Shown here: in pieces, positions 43,120 to 53,187 of the stretch | How positions within the stretch are numbered: the stretch's first letter is position 1 | Layout: each line of letters begins with the position of its first letter | NCBI GenBank assembly: GCA_946477855.1 | Contig: CAMKZU010000001.1 | Coordinates: forward strand, 49,957-113,956 | Direction of reading: 5' to 3' | DNA: 64,000 nucleotides | Origin: an uncultured Lactobacillus sp. | GTDB lineage: Bacteria; Bacillota; Bacilli; Lactobacillales; Lactobacillaceae | Translations under genes and position numbers: made by a program | Notes under the pieces: model-generated | Seen by the model: the letters and a program-made list of their open reading frames with translations, nothing else | What the model was told of the DNA's origin: nothing | Databases searched by the model: none

Positions 43120-44059
43120 TAATTTGATTCCTCTCCTTTAGCTTGACCAAATTTTGGTGCCAATTAACATAATCACCTCGCTTATGCTTGCTTATGTCCG
43201 CTCGTAATTGGCTTCCACTATCAATGTCCATTAAGCAGGCAAAACCTTTATCAGTTGGCAATAGTCGCTGATAACTGACCGCGGTCAAACAGTTATAGAG
43301 ATCCGCCGTGTTAATCTGCAGACTTTCTAATCTCGAAATGGTCTGCAAAGTACTTTTAGCATGGACAGTTGCTAAAACAAGATGACCACTTAAAGCAGCA
43401 TCTACTGCAAGCCTTGCCGTTATCGCATTTCTAATTTCACCAATTATTAAAATATCTGGTCTATGACGCAAAGCTGCTTCAAGCAACCTGGAATATGTAA
43501 TTTCTGCCGTGAGATTAACCTGCGTTTGCAAAAAATTTATTTCATGTATTTCCACTGGATCTTCAATTGTCATGACCATCTGATTCTGGCCAATCATTTT
43601 GGCCAAGTTATACATAGTTGTAGTCTTACCAGAGCCAGTTGGACCACTAGTGACTATTAATCCTCTTTGATGCGCCAAAGTTTTCAGAATTTCTATTTGC
43701 TCATCAAAAAAATATTCACCTGTATTTATTTGATAAATAATTCTAATTACCAGTGATTCACAGTCATTAAAGTCTCCAATACTGGATAAACGCAGATAAT
43801 ATATTTGATCATGAAAATGATACTCAAATGCTCCTACTTGTGGTCTACGATGTTCGGCTATATCCATTTGAGCAGCAAATTTTAGAAAATTGATCATTTC
43901 TTTGCCTTCTTTTATTGAATATTCAGCCTGATTTTCTATACCCATAATTGTGCGAAATTTAACAACTAAATTATCACCAACTATTAAAAAGAAAATGTCG
44001 CTCGCATGCTCATTTATCGCATCTTCAATTAAAGAATTAACAGCTGCTTTGATTTTCAT
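43085..44059 (-). CDS. comGA: Competence ATPase ComGA
   Basis: GLIVTSGPTGSGKTTTMYNLAKMIG, TIEDPVEI, RPDILIIGEIRNAITARLAVDAALSGHLVLATVHA. Confidence 0.95.
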   Translation of the reverse strand: MKIKAAVNSLIEDAINEHASDIFFLIVGDNLVVKFRTIMGIENQAEYSIKEGKEMINFLKFAAQMDIAEHRRPQVGAFEYHFHDQIYYLRLSSIGDFNDCESLVIRIIYQINTGEYFFDEQIEILKTLAHQRGLIVTSGPTGSGKTTTMYNLAKMIGQNQMVMTIEDPVEIHEINFLQTQVNLTAEITYSRLLEAALRHRPDILIIGEIRNAITARLAVDAALSGHLVLATVHAKSTLQTISRLESLQINTADLYNCLTAVSYQRLLPTDKGFACLMDIDSGSQLRADISKHKRGDYVNWHQNLVKLKERNQISEQVFEKFQAG

Positions 44060-44086
44060 AAAAACCTCCTTTCCTTGCTACCATAA

Positions 44087-44102
44087 TTAATTACGCAAAA
44101 AA
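44087..44102 (-). promoter_or_regulatory. Possible com-box-like element upstream of comGA
   Basis: Minus strand TTTTTTGCGTAATTA about 30-40 nt before the comGA start; resembles the T-rich/CGAATA cin-box type. Confidence 0.25.
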
Positions 44103-44330
44103 GCAAATTTTTTTCAGATATATTTAAAAAAGACTGGAATTCTTCACAATTAAATTTATAAAATAGATATCAGAAATTATTCAGGCTTTGATTATATTTT
44201 ATTTACTCAAACAAAAAAGCCGTACGTTAGTGCTGCTTTTACTCATTAAATACTCATTCATAATACGATTTAAAAACATACTTATTAAAGAAGACAAGGC
44301 AGAGAAGTTGAAAAAATAATTTTAGACATA

Positions 44331-44370
44331 AAAAAATTCTCTAAAACCGAATTTTCGATTCTAGAGAACC
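44331..44370 (-). terminator. Terminator of the yebC-like gene
   Basis: TTCTCTA...TAGAGAA stem with T7 on the minus strand. Confidence 0.75.
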
Positions 44371-44393
44371 CCTTAAATTAAATGAATATTTTC

Positions 44394-45122
44394 TTATTCT
44401 TCGTCAGCTGCAGCCGTATAAACATTCTGAACATCATCATCATCTTCCAGAGCATCAACTAAATGGTCAAATTGCTCTTTTTTATCCTCTGGAACAGGTG
44501 TTGTGTTTTCAGGTATCATTGTCAATTCTGCGTTGGCTAACTTATAGCCATCTTTTTCGAGTGCATCACGAACCTGCGCAAATTGTTTTGGATCTGTATA
44601 AATTTCATAAGCATCATCGCTGGTTTGCAAGTCATCTCCACCAGCATCCATTACGTCAAGTAACATCTGATCTTCATCAGCATCAGTGGTTGTGCGATCA
44701 ATGACAATATAACCTTTACGATTGAACATATACGCAACAGAACCAGTTGCTCCTAAAGAACCACCATTACGAGTAAACGCTACTCTAACTGCAGAAGCTG
44801 TCCGATTTTTATTATCAGTTAAAGCTTCGACAAAGATAGCCACACCACCTGGTGCATAACCTTCATAGGTAATTTCATCATAATGTTCTTCTGAATTGCC
44901 TTCTGCCTTTTTAATAGCACGGTCAATATTTGACTTAGGCATATTGTTAGCATGGGCCTTGTCCATTACCATGCGCAAGTTAGGATTTCCGGAAGGGTCA
45001 GGACCACCATTCTTTGCAGCCATGTAAATTTCACGAGATAATTTTTGGAAAATCTTACCCCTCTTTGCGTCTTGTGCATTCTTGCGGCCTTGAATATTGT
45101 GCCATTTTGAGTGTCCTGACAT
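44394..45122 (-). CDS. YebC/PmpR family regulatory protein
   Basis: [37 protein letters not shown]. Confidence 0.97.
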   Translation of the reverse strand: MSGHSKWHNIQGRKNAQDAKRGKIFQKLSREIYMAAKNGGPDPSGNPNLRMVMDKAHANNMPKSNIDRAIKKAEGNSEEHYDEITYEGYAPGGVAIFVEALTDNKNRTASAVRVAFTRNGGSLGATGSVAYMFNRKGYIVIDRTTTDADEDQMLLDVMDAGGDDLQTSDDAYEIYTDPKQFAQVRDALEKDGYKLANAELTMIPENTTPVPEDKKEQFDHLVDALEDDDDVQNVYTAAADEE

Positions 45123-45329
45123 TTAAGAATCCTTCTTTCTTTTCTTATTATTAACGTTATTATCTTACCGCACAGGACCATAAATTTCAATACAAGCAAC
45201 TATTTCTCCTGCTTTTTTAATTAAATATGAATGTGCTTTCATTAAAATAAGTTTCTCTAGCCTCTGGTCATCTTTTTATTTAATTAGTAAAATAAAAACA
45301 TTAGTTGTTTTTCAAAGGAGAGAACTTTA

Positions 45330-46988
45330 GTGGAAGAAATAAATGCAAACAAAAAATATATTTCTTGGCCCGTTTTAACCTTGATGGCTTTTTGTACCGT
45401 TATTGGGTTAGACGATATAATGTACAACTTCCAAAACCAAGGAATGCCAGTTGTTACTTCATGGATTATCATGTGTTTATTCTATGTTATTCCTTATTCT
45501 TTAATGGTTGGGCAACTGGGATCTGTTTTCAACAGTGAAGGTGGCGGTTTATCTTCTTGGGTTCGTGGAACTAATGGCGAATTTCTGGGATATTTTACAG
45601 CCTGGACTTACTGGGCTGCTTCCATTCCCTATGCGGTTGATTCTGCTAATGAAATTATAGTTGACATTGGTTGGGCACTGACAGGTTCGGAAAAGTTTCA
45701 AAGCCAAATTTCTAACACAAAATTTGCGTTAATGACATTTGCCATGTTTATTATTTTCATTATTGTTGAACATTACTTTTCGCACTCAATGGAAGTCTTA
45801 TCTACTATTGGCGGTGGACTCATGCTTATTATGACCTTGATGTTTGTTTTCCTGGCATTTCTAGGACTGGCAAAATCAGGAGGTCATATGGCTACCCAAC
45901 CATTTACCTGGCGGACATTAATTCCCAAATTTGACATGCATTATTGGACAACTATCGCAATGCTCATTTATGCCTTAAATGGCTGTGAATTGGTTGCTCC
46001 TTATGTGACCAAAATGAAAAAGCCTAAGTCTGATTTTCCTAAAGCAATGATTGCACTTGCTTTAATGACTATTTTTTTAACAGTTTTTGGTTCATTTGCA
46101 CTGGGAATATATTTTAACAGTTATCATATTCCCAACGATTTAAAAATGAATGGTGCCTACTATGTCTTCGATATGGTAGGGCATCAATATGGTTTGGGCA
46201 AAACTTTGCTTTATGTATGGGCTTGGACTTCTGTTTTCTACAACGCTGCTTTATTAGCAGTGCTACTCGACGCGATGACCAGAATGCTCATTTCTGATAC
46301 TGGTGATAAGTACATGCCTAAATTTTTACAGAAAAAAGATAAAAATGGTCTGCCTATCAATGGTTACGTATTAACCGTTTCTTTATCGGCATTTATCATG
46401 CTCTTAGGTATCTTTTTACCAGACATGAACGACATTTTCAATTGGCTGCTAAACCTGAATGGCATTATCTCACCAGGAGTAACTTGCTGGATATTTTTCT
46501 CCTTCATGCAAATTAGGAAAAACTCTAAAAAGTTTACTTCAGACTATGTCTTTATTAAAAATGATAAATTAGGATATCTGGCCGGGCTATTTTTATTAAT
46601 AGTTACTGCTGCAGCTACTATCTTAGGCATTGCCCCACAAGATATTAAAAAATTCAGCGGTTATTGGTGGTATGAACTAATTATCAACATTGTTGCCATT
46701 ATTGTCTTAATCGGCTTGGGAGTGATATTACCAAGCATTAGGCGTCGTGAAGAAGAATACGGCATCGCATTTAATCGCAGACAATGGATCACTATGTTCA
46801 TCTTAATCATTGGTTCAATTATCTTTGACCTTTATTTAGGCGAAAAAAATGCTTTATTTAATAATGCGGTCATTAATTTTGGTCAGGTAAAAATTGGTAT
46901 AAATATCTTTTTGATTCTTATCGAAACAGTATTCGCAATTTTAATCTGCTGGCTAGTTGGCAAAAGAAAACCCATTACAACTAAATAA
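45330..46988 (+). CDS. APC-superfamily amino acid permease
   Basis: Polytopic; NSEGGGLSSWVRGTNGEFLGYFTAWTYWAASIPY. Confidence 0.85.
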   Translation: MEEINANKKYISWPVLTLMAFCTVIGLDDIMYNFQNQGMPVVTSWIIMCLFYVIPYSLMVGQLGSVFNSEGGGLSSWVRGTNGEFLGYFTAWTYWAASIPYAVDSANEIIVDIGWALTGSEKFQSQISNTKFALMTFAMFIIFIIVEHYFSHSMEVLSTIGGGLMLIMTLMFVFLAFLGLAKSGGHMATQPFTWRTLIPKFDMHYWTTIAMLIYALNGCELVAPYVTKMKKPKSDFPKAMIALALMTIFLTVFGSFALGIYFNSYHIPNDLKMNGAYYVFDMVGHQYGLGKTLLYVWAWTSVFYNAALLAVLLDAMTRMLISDTGDKYMPKFLQKKDKNGLPINGYVLTVSLSAFIMLLGIFLPDMNDIFNWLLNLNGIISPGVTCWIFFSFMQIRKNSKKFTSDYVFIKNDKLGYLAGLFLLIVTAAATILGIAPQDIKKFSGYWWYELIINIVAIIVLIGLGVILPSIRRREEEYGIAFNRRQWITMFILIIGSIIFDLYLGEKNALFNNAVINFGQVKIGINIFLILIETVFAILICWLVGKRKPITTK

Positions 46989-46997
46989 ATATAGATA

Positions 46998-47037
46998 AAA
47001 GCAGGAATGTTGCTAATAACATTTCTGCTTTTGCTTT
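46998..47037 (+). terminator. Terminator of the permease gene
   Basis: AAAAGCAGgAATGTT gctaat AACATTtCTGCTTTTG. Confidence 0.75.
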
Positions 47038-47128
47038 TATTTTGCTTTTAAATTAATGAATATCTGGAGTTAAACCTGACAATAATTACTATATAATATA
47101 CCTGAGAACTTATATTAAGGAGATTAAA

Positions 47129-47941
47129 ATGACACATATTCCCTTTAAAGCTGTAGCAGTAGACATGGACGGTACTTTTGAAAATGATGACAAACAATAT
47201 GATCATCAACGCTTTGAAAAAGTTTTAACTAAATTGAGGCAACACCACGTTCATTTTATTGTTTCCAGTGGCAGACCATTATCACGTTTGCGCCAAGATT
47301 TCTACGATTTTTTGGACAGAATTGATATTGTAGCTGATAATGGTTCAATTCTCACACAAGACAATAAAATAATTGTCCGTCACGTTTTTACCTACAAAAC
47401 TGGTATTAAACTGATCAGTTTTATTGAAAATAATTATCCGCAAGTACATATTGCTGCCAGTGGCTTGGAACATTCTTATATTAGTAAAAAAGCTCCTAAT
47501 CATTTTAAAAATATGATGCATTTCTTTTACCCCAATGTAGTCGAGATTGCAAAATTAGTTGATATCCCTACAAGCGATAGTTTAACAAAGCTTACTCTAA
47601 ACTGTTCTTCCAAGCTCGCTGGCGAACTAGAAAAAAAGTTCAATCAAACAAACCCTGAACATATTCACTGTACTACCAGTGGTTTCGATAATATTGACGT
47701 TATGCCCAACAATGTTAATAAAGGGCAAGGCATTAAATATTTTTTGAGGTATTTTAATGTTAAGCCAGAAGAACTCATAGCGTTTGGAGATGGCATGAAT
47801 GACCGTGAAATGATTGAATTGGCTGGGTACAGTTATGCGATGAAAAACGGTCATGAAAAACTTAAAAAGATTGCCAAATATGAAGCACCATCAAATAATG
47901 ACATGGGCGTTTTACAAGTATTAGAAAGTTTTCTAGATTAA
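47129..47941 (+). CDS. Cof-type HAD-IIB hydrolase
   Basis: AVAVDMDGTFENDDK, ISKKAPN, IAFGDGMNDREMIELAGYSYAMKNGHEKLK. Confidence 0.92.
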   Translation: MTHIPFKAVAVDMDGTFENDDKQYDHQRFEKVLTKLRQHHVHFIVSSGRPLSRLRQDFYDFLDRIDIVADNGSILTQDNKIIVRHVFTYKTGIKLISFIENNYPQVHIAASGLEHSYISKKAPNHFKNMMHFFYPNVVEIAKLVDIPTSDSLTKLTLNCSSKLAGELEKKFNQTNPEHIHCTTSGFDNIDVMPNNVNKGQGIKYFLRYFNVKPEELIAFGDGMNDREMIELAGYSYAMKNGHEKLKKIAKYEAPSNNDMGVLQVLESFLD

Positions 47942-47988
47942 AATAAGTTTATATCAATTATTTTAAAAATCAGTAAGGACAGATTTTC

Positions 47989-48690
47989 ATGAGTTATATT
48001 GACGTAAGACACAATTATAAACGCTATCAAACTGGAGATACTGAAATATTGGCTAATAATGATGTCAGTTTTACCGTGGAGAAAGGTGAATTGGCTATTA
48101 TTTTAGGCGCATCAGGAGCAGGTAAGTCTACAATTTTAAATATTTTAGGCGGAATGGATAACAATAGTTCTGGTGATGTTATTATCGATGGTAAAAATAT
48201 TGCCAAATATAATAAAAGACAATTAACCAGCTATCGTCGTACTGACATCGGTTTTGTTTTCCAATTTTATAATTTAATTCAAAACCTAACAGCAAGAGAA
48301 AACGTAGAATTGGCTTCGGAAATAGTGCCAGATGCACTCGATCCGGTCAAAACTTTGATAGATGTTGGTCTTAAAAACCGCATTAATAATTTTCCTGCAG
48401 AACTTTCAGGTGGTGAACAACAAAGAGTGGCAATTGCTCGGGCAATTGCCAAGAACCCCAAAATTTTACTTTGTGATGAACCAACAGGTGCACTTGATTA
48501 TCAAACTGGAAAAAGCGTTTTGCAAACCATTATCAACATGAGTCGTGACAATGGTACTACAGTAGTGATAGTTACTCATAATAGTGCTTTAGCTCCTCTT
48601 GCTAACCGTGTGATTCACTTTCATGACGGCAAAGTTACTCGAATTGAAGAGAACACGAATCCAGCAGATGTTGCCAGTGTTAAATGGTAG
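47989..48690 (+). CDS. ABC transporter ATP-binding protein (MacB/LolD type)
   Basis: [51 protein letters not shown]. Confidence 0.95.
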   Translation: MSYIDVRHNYKRYQTGDTEILANNDVSFTVEKGELAIILGASGAGKSTILNILGGMDNNSSGDVIIDGKNIAKYNKRQLTSYRRTDIGFVFQFYNLIQNLTARENVELASEIVPDALDPVKTLIDVGLKNRINNFPAELSGGEQQRVAIARAIAKNPKILLCDEPTGALDYQTGKSVLQTIINMSRDNGTTVVIVTHNSALAPLANRVIHFHDGKVTRIEENTNPADVASVKW

Positions 48691-48702
48691 AAAAGGCTAA
48701 TC

Positions 48703-51495
48703 ATGAATAAAGTTATTCTGAAAGATTTTTGGCGCTCGATTAAACATACCAAGGGACAATTTGTTTCTATCATGGGGTTAATGATGATTGGTGCATTTGC
48801 CTTAGTTGGTTTAATGGTTACAGGACCTGACATGCGTGATACCGGCAATCACTATGCGCAAAAGCTCAATACGGCTGACCTGACTGTTATCTGCAATTAC
48901 GGTCTAGACCAAAAAGATACCCACAAAATTAAACAGACTAAAGGTTTGCAATCCGTTGAATTTGGCTACATGACAGATACCGTCATTAAAAACAGTCAGG
49001 AAAGTTTTCGTATTTTTTCAAAACCAAAATTAGTGGGCAAATTTGAACTGCGTAAAGGTCATTTACCAGTAAAAACAAATGAAATTGCTTTAGCAGACTA
49101 CTATTCAGATAAATATAAAATTGGTCAAAATATCAGTTTTACAGAAAAGAAAAATGTTTTAGGAAGTACTCTTCTAAAATCTAAAAACTTCAAAATTACA
49201 GGTTTCGTTCGCTCCAGTCAGATTTTATCAAATGTAAACTTAGGGCAAAGTAACAGTGGTACTGGAGAGCTTAAAGGGTATGCAGTAGTCAGTCCTAATG
49301 CTTTTAATCATACGGTTTATACAGTGGCCAACCTAAGATACAAGGACTTACGTAGCCTCGACTCTTATGGCAAAGTCTACACTAGTAGAGTTAAGCACCA
49401 TAAAAAAGTTTTACAAGATACGCTGAAAAACAGCGCCAGTCAAAGACAAAAAAGAATATTGTCTGCTGCTAACAAAAAAATTGCACCGCAAGAAAAGAAA
49501 ATTCACCAAGCAGAGCAGAAATTACAGACTGCTAGTGAGCAAATTAATATTGCTGAAAAACAACTAGCCCGCCAAAAAAGTAAGTTAAATGCGCAAATAG
49601 CGCAGGCCAAAAATGTAGGAGCTAATTTACCACAAGCGGCAAGATCAAAACTAGAGCAGGCTCAGCAAGAAATTGCTGCAGGTGAGCAAAAATTGCAGCA
49701 AGAAAAAAAGATTTTTGCCCGTAAATCTGCCAGCGCCAATAATAAAATTAAAAGAGGCAAAGAAAAAATCAGCAAAGCTAAAAAGCAATTGCGGAAATTG
49801 GCTCTACCAAGCTATAGCGTATACAATCGGCGTGAGCTACCAGGCGGTGAAGGTAATTTAGTTTATACAACTGTTGCACAAGTGGTCGAAGACTTAGCTA
49901 AAGTATTCCCTATTTTTCTCTACTTCGTTGCGGCATTAGTTACCTTTACTACAATGAACCGCTTTATTGATGAGGAAAGAATCAATTCCGGTACAATGAA
50001 AGCCTTAGGCTATAATGATCAGGTCATAATTAATAAATTCATCGCTTATGGCTTTATTTCAGGTACAATCGGCACTATTTTGGGCATTTATTTGGGACAC
50101 ACTTTGATGCCGCAAATTGTTTATCATGCCTATTACAAATCCATCACGATCCCGCCAATCGAATTACACTTTCACTGGCAAATCAGTCTGATTGCTCTAA
50201 TACTATCTTGGATCAGTTCCGTTTTGCCCGCTTATTTGACCGCTAAAAATGAATTTAGGGAAAAACCGGCCGCATTGCTACTACCTAAGCCTCCTGCAGC
50301 AGGTTCTAAAATCTTACTGGAAAGAATACCTTTTATTTGGAACCATCTCAGCTTTACTCATAAAGTTACTGCTCGTAATATTTTTCGTTATAAAAAACGC
50401 ATGCTGATGACTATTTTTGGTGTTTGTGGTGCTGCTACTATGCTCTTTGCAGGTTTTGCTGTAAAAAATTCGATTACTAATATGAATAACCGGCAATTTA
50501 ATGATCTCATTCACTACAACATGATCGTTGCCCAGAAGCCTAATATTTCAAAGCATCAGCACAAAGCTTTAAATAGCAAATTAAAAGAAGACAGTATTAA
50601 GTCAGAAACACCAATTTATTATGAGTCAATGTCTAAAACTGCTGGTAAAACTGGTGATACACAAGATATTACCTTAATTGCTCCTTCTTCTAGCAAAGTG
50701 CTGAAGAACTATGTTCATTTAAATGATCGTAAAACTAAGCAGACGTTGCACTTATCAAACAACGGGGTTATTATTTCAGAACGCTTGTCAACATTGCTCA
50801 AGGTAAACAAAGGTGACTATATATCTCTAACGGATAAGAATAACCGTCCTCGGAAAATGAAAGTAGCTGGCATCACTGAAATGTACATGGGTCATTTCAT
50901 TTTCATGAACAAAACGCAATATCAGAAAATTTTTAACAAACGCTTCACGTCAAATGCATACCTTGTTAACTTAAAAAATTCCACTCGCAAAAACACGAGA
51001 AAAATTGCTGCAGAATTTATGGCTCTTAATGGTGTGTCAGGAGTGGTGCAAAACACTGCAATTAGTCAAGAATTGGACGTAGTGGTAAAATCTCTGAACT
51101 TGATTATGGTTGTTTTGATTGTAGTTGCTGGACTTTTAGCAATTGTAATTCAATATAATTTGACAAACATCAATATTGCCGAAAGAATTCGCGAACTCTC
51201 AACCATCAAAGTTTTAGGTTTCTACGATAATGAAGTAACGATGTACATTTATCGCGAAACTATTCTTTTAACAGGTATTGGCATTTTAGTCGGTTACCTC
51301 ACAGGAGATTTGCTTTACCGCTATATTCTTTACGTGGTGCCACCAGACAATGTCATGTTTAATCCGGCGTTATCTGTCTCAAGTTTTCTGTGGCCATTAG
51401 GAGTTATCGGTATCATTACGATAGTTCTAGGATTTATTGTTAACAAAAAATTAAAAGACCTTGATATGCTTGAAGCTTTAAAATCAGTTGATTAA
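48703..51495 (+). CDS. FtsX-like ABC permease with extracytoplasmic coiled-coil insertion
   Basis: Two FtsX modules; heptad-rich Lys/Gln/Ala region around residues 245-365. Confidence 0.9.
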   Translation: MNKVILKDFWRSIKHTKGQFVSIMGLMMIGAFALVGLMVTGPDMRDTGNHYAQKLNTADLTVICNYGLDQKDTHKIKQTKGLQSVEFGYMTDTVIKNSQESFRIFSKPKLVGKFELRKGHLPVKTNEIALADYYSDKYKIGQNISFTEKKNVLGSTLLKSKNFKITGFVRSSQILSNVNLGQSNSGTGELKGYAVVSPNAFNHTVYTVANLRYKDLRSLDSYGKVYTSRVKHHKKVLQDTLKNSASQRQKRILSAANKKIAPQEKKIHQAEQKLQTASEQINIAEKQLARQKSKLNAQIAQAKNVGANLPQAARSKLEQAQQEIAAGEQKLQQEKKIFARKSASANNKIKRGKEKISKAKKQLRKLALPSYSVYNRRELPGGEGNLVYTTVAQVVEDLAKVFPIFLYFVAALVTFTTMNRFIDEERINSGTMKALGYNDQVIINKFIAYGFISGTIGTILGIYLGHTLMPQIVYHAYYKSITIPPIELHFHWQISLIALILSWISSVLPAYLTAKNEFREKPAALLLPKPPAAGSKILLERIPFIWNHLSFTHKVTARNIFRYKKRMLMTIFGVCGAATMLFAGFAVKNSITNMNNRQFNDLIHYNMIVAQKPNISKHQHKALNSKLKEDSIKSETPIYYESMSKTAGKTGDTQDITLIAPSSSKVLKNYVHLNDRKTKQTLHLSNNGVIISERLSTLLKVNKGDYISLTDKNNRPRKMKVAGITEMYMGHFIFMNKTQYQKIFNKRFTSNAYLVNLKNSTRKNTRKIAAEFMALNGVSGVVQNTAISQELDVVVKSLNLIMVVLIVVAGLLAIVIQYNLTNINIAERIRELSTIKVLGFYDNEVTMYIYRETILLTGIGILVGYLTGDLLYRYILYVVPPDNVMFNPALSVSSFLWPLGVIGIITIVLGFIVNKKLKDLDMLEALKSVD

Positions 51496-51535
51496 ATAAA
51501 TAGAACTGCTCTAATAAGAACAGTTCTATTTATTT
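51494..51535 (+). terminator. Terminator of the FtsX-type ABC operon
   Basis: AAATAAATAGAACTG ctctaataagaa CAGTTCTATTTATTT. Confidence 0.8.
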
Positions 51536-51603
51536 CTGCAAAAATTAAAAATTGAATAAAAATATGTTATACTTTACTCATTAGATTTAATGCTCACAAC
51601 AAG

Positions 51604-51684
51604 ATCTTCAAATTAACGTGTATAAAGAACTTGATCATCCTTCCTTTTTAATTGATGAAGTTCCAACAAATTAATTTTGGAGAT
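51604..51684 (+). promoter_or_regulatory. Structured leader that can sequester the RBS of the downstream ABC operon
   Basis: ATCTTCAAATTAA (51604-51616) pairs with TTAATTTTGGAGAT (51671-51684); inner arms GAACTTGATCATC/GATGAAGTTC. Confidence 0.5.
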
Positions 51685-51688
51685 AAAA

Positions 51689-52453
51689 TTGAATAATATT
51701 TTACAAGTTAAACATTTAATAGAAACATATAAAGATAAAAACCAAAAGTTTCAAGCTTTAGACGATGTTTCTTTTACAATTGATCAAGGAGAAATATTAG
51801 CTCTATTAGGACCTAATGGTGCGGGGAAAACTACCACTGTCTCAATTATAGGTGGCTATTTGCTCCCTACTTCTGGTCAAGTAGTTTTAAACGGACAGGA
51901 TATTACTACTGCTCGTAAAAGACCTAGCATCGGCGTTTCTTTTGGTGGAGATCTAGGGTTTTATCGTAACGCTACAGCAAAGCAAAATTTACAATTTTTT
52001 GCTGATCTGGCCAAAGTACCCTTTCGTAAGCAAAAAACAGAAATACAGCGAGTTCTGTCTATTGTTGAGCTGGATAATGTCGCAAACAAAAAGGTAGGGA
52101 AATTTTCTAAAGGAATGACGCAGAGGCTGCATATCGCTCGTTCCTTGTTAAATAATCCAAGTTTATTACTTTTAGATGAACCTACTAGTGGTTTAGATGT
52201 TGAAATAGCGCAAAGCGTTCAGAAGACTATTAAAAAATTAGCAGATTCCGGCATTAGTATTTTATTAACAAGTCACACCATGTCAGAAGTTGAAAAGCTA
52301 GCTAAAAATGTAGTTATTCTAGGTGCAGGAAAAGTTTTTTTCACTGGCACCGTTTCTGCTGTTTTGGGTTTGGCTGAAAAAGAAATCAACCAAAAACCTA
52401 AAAATTTGGAAGAAGCTTATTTGGCTATAGCTCCTAAACTAAGGAGGAATTAG
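51689..52453 (+). CDS. ABC transporter ATP-binding protein (likely TTG start)
   Basis: LGPNGAGKTTTVSIIGGYL, KFSKGMTQRLHIARSLLNNPSLLLLDEPTSGLD; RBS TTTTGGAGAT. Confidence 0.93.
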   Translation: MNNILQVKHLIETYKDKNQKFQALDDVSFTIDQGEILALLGPNGAGKTTTVSIIGGYLLPTSGQVVLNGQDITTARKRPSIGVSFGGDLGFYRNATAKQNLQFFADLAKVPFRKQKTEIQRVLSIVELDNVANKKVGKFSKGMTQRLHIARSLLNNPSLLLLDEPTSGLDVEIAQSVQKTIKKLADSGISILLTSHTMSEVEKLAKNVVILGAGKVFFTGTVSAVLGLAEKEINQKPKNLEEAYLAIAPKLRRN

Positions 52454-52455
52454 AT

Positions 52456-53187
52456 ATGCGTTTTATTCGTCTTTTCCTCTTTCATGTAAAAGATTATCTT
52501 TCCGATCAGTACTTTGTCTGGTTAACAATCACTAGTACTGTTTCCATTTTTTTGATGCAATATATTATGGCCTATGCTTCTCACGATTTGAATAATCCAC
52601 AATTGTGGCTGCAAAGTGGTATTTTTGGCATGTGGACTTCGTGTACAACCGTTGCCGGTTGTATCGGTTTTGAACGTTACAAAGGAACGCTGCCATATTT
52701 GTTAAACAGTCAATATGACGAGCGAGCTTCTTTAATTACTTTACTTTTACCTGCTTCGAGCTATGGTTTATTTTCATTTCCTATTGCTTATATTCTGGCC
52801 AAAATTTTAGGAGTAGCTACTGGTAAAATTTCTCTGTACCAGATTTTGCTAATTTTTCTACTGTGGATCGGATGCTCAGTAATGGGAATTTTAATTTCTT
52901 CATTTCTTACTCTTTCACCTAATGCAATGGTTTATGAGGGCTTAATTGGCACTCCTATATTGTTATTAGCAGGATTATTTGGCAATGAGACCATTTTGAA
53001 TCCCTTAACCAAGTTTTCTCAGTGGTTTATTCCTATAACTGGACCAATTGCTTCTTTGTCCCATAATAAAAGTCTCAACTGGACTGCTTATTTTTGCAGT
53101 TTACTTCTTTGGCTTTTGTTAATTGTGATTATAGTGAGAAAAATTAACGATCTTGTCAGAAAGAAAGGAGCTCTGAAAATTATCTAA
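52456..53187 (+). CDS. ABC-2 type permease subunit
   Basis: Six hydrophobic segments; operon with ATPase. Confidence 0.8.
   Translation: MRFIRLFLFHVKDYLSDQYFVWLTITSTVSIFLMQYIMAYASHDLNNPQLWLQSGIFGMWTSCTTVAGCIGFERYKGTLPYLLNSQYDERASLITLLLPASSYGLFSFPIAYILAKILGVATGKISLYQILLIFLLWIGCSVMGILISSFLTLSPNAMVYEGLIGTPILLLAGLFGNETILNPLTKFSQWFIPITGPIASLSHNKSLNWTAYFCSLLLWLLLIVIIVRKINDLVRKKGALKII

Noticed and set aside
45123-45329. T-box or lysine-type riboswitch before the APC permease
   Set aside because: No T-box bulge sequence (TGGNACC-like) or terminator/antiterminator pair found.
51677-51688. Upstream TTG start given in the ORF track for the ABC ATPase
   Set aside because: It lies inside the Shine-Dalgarno region (TTTTGGAGAT); the TTG at 51689 fits the spacing better.
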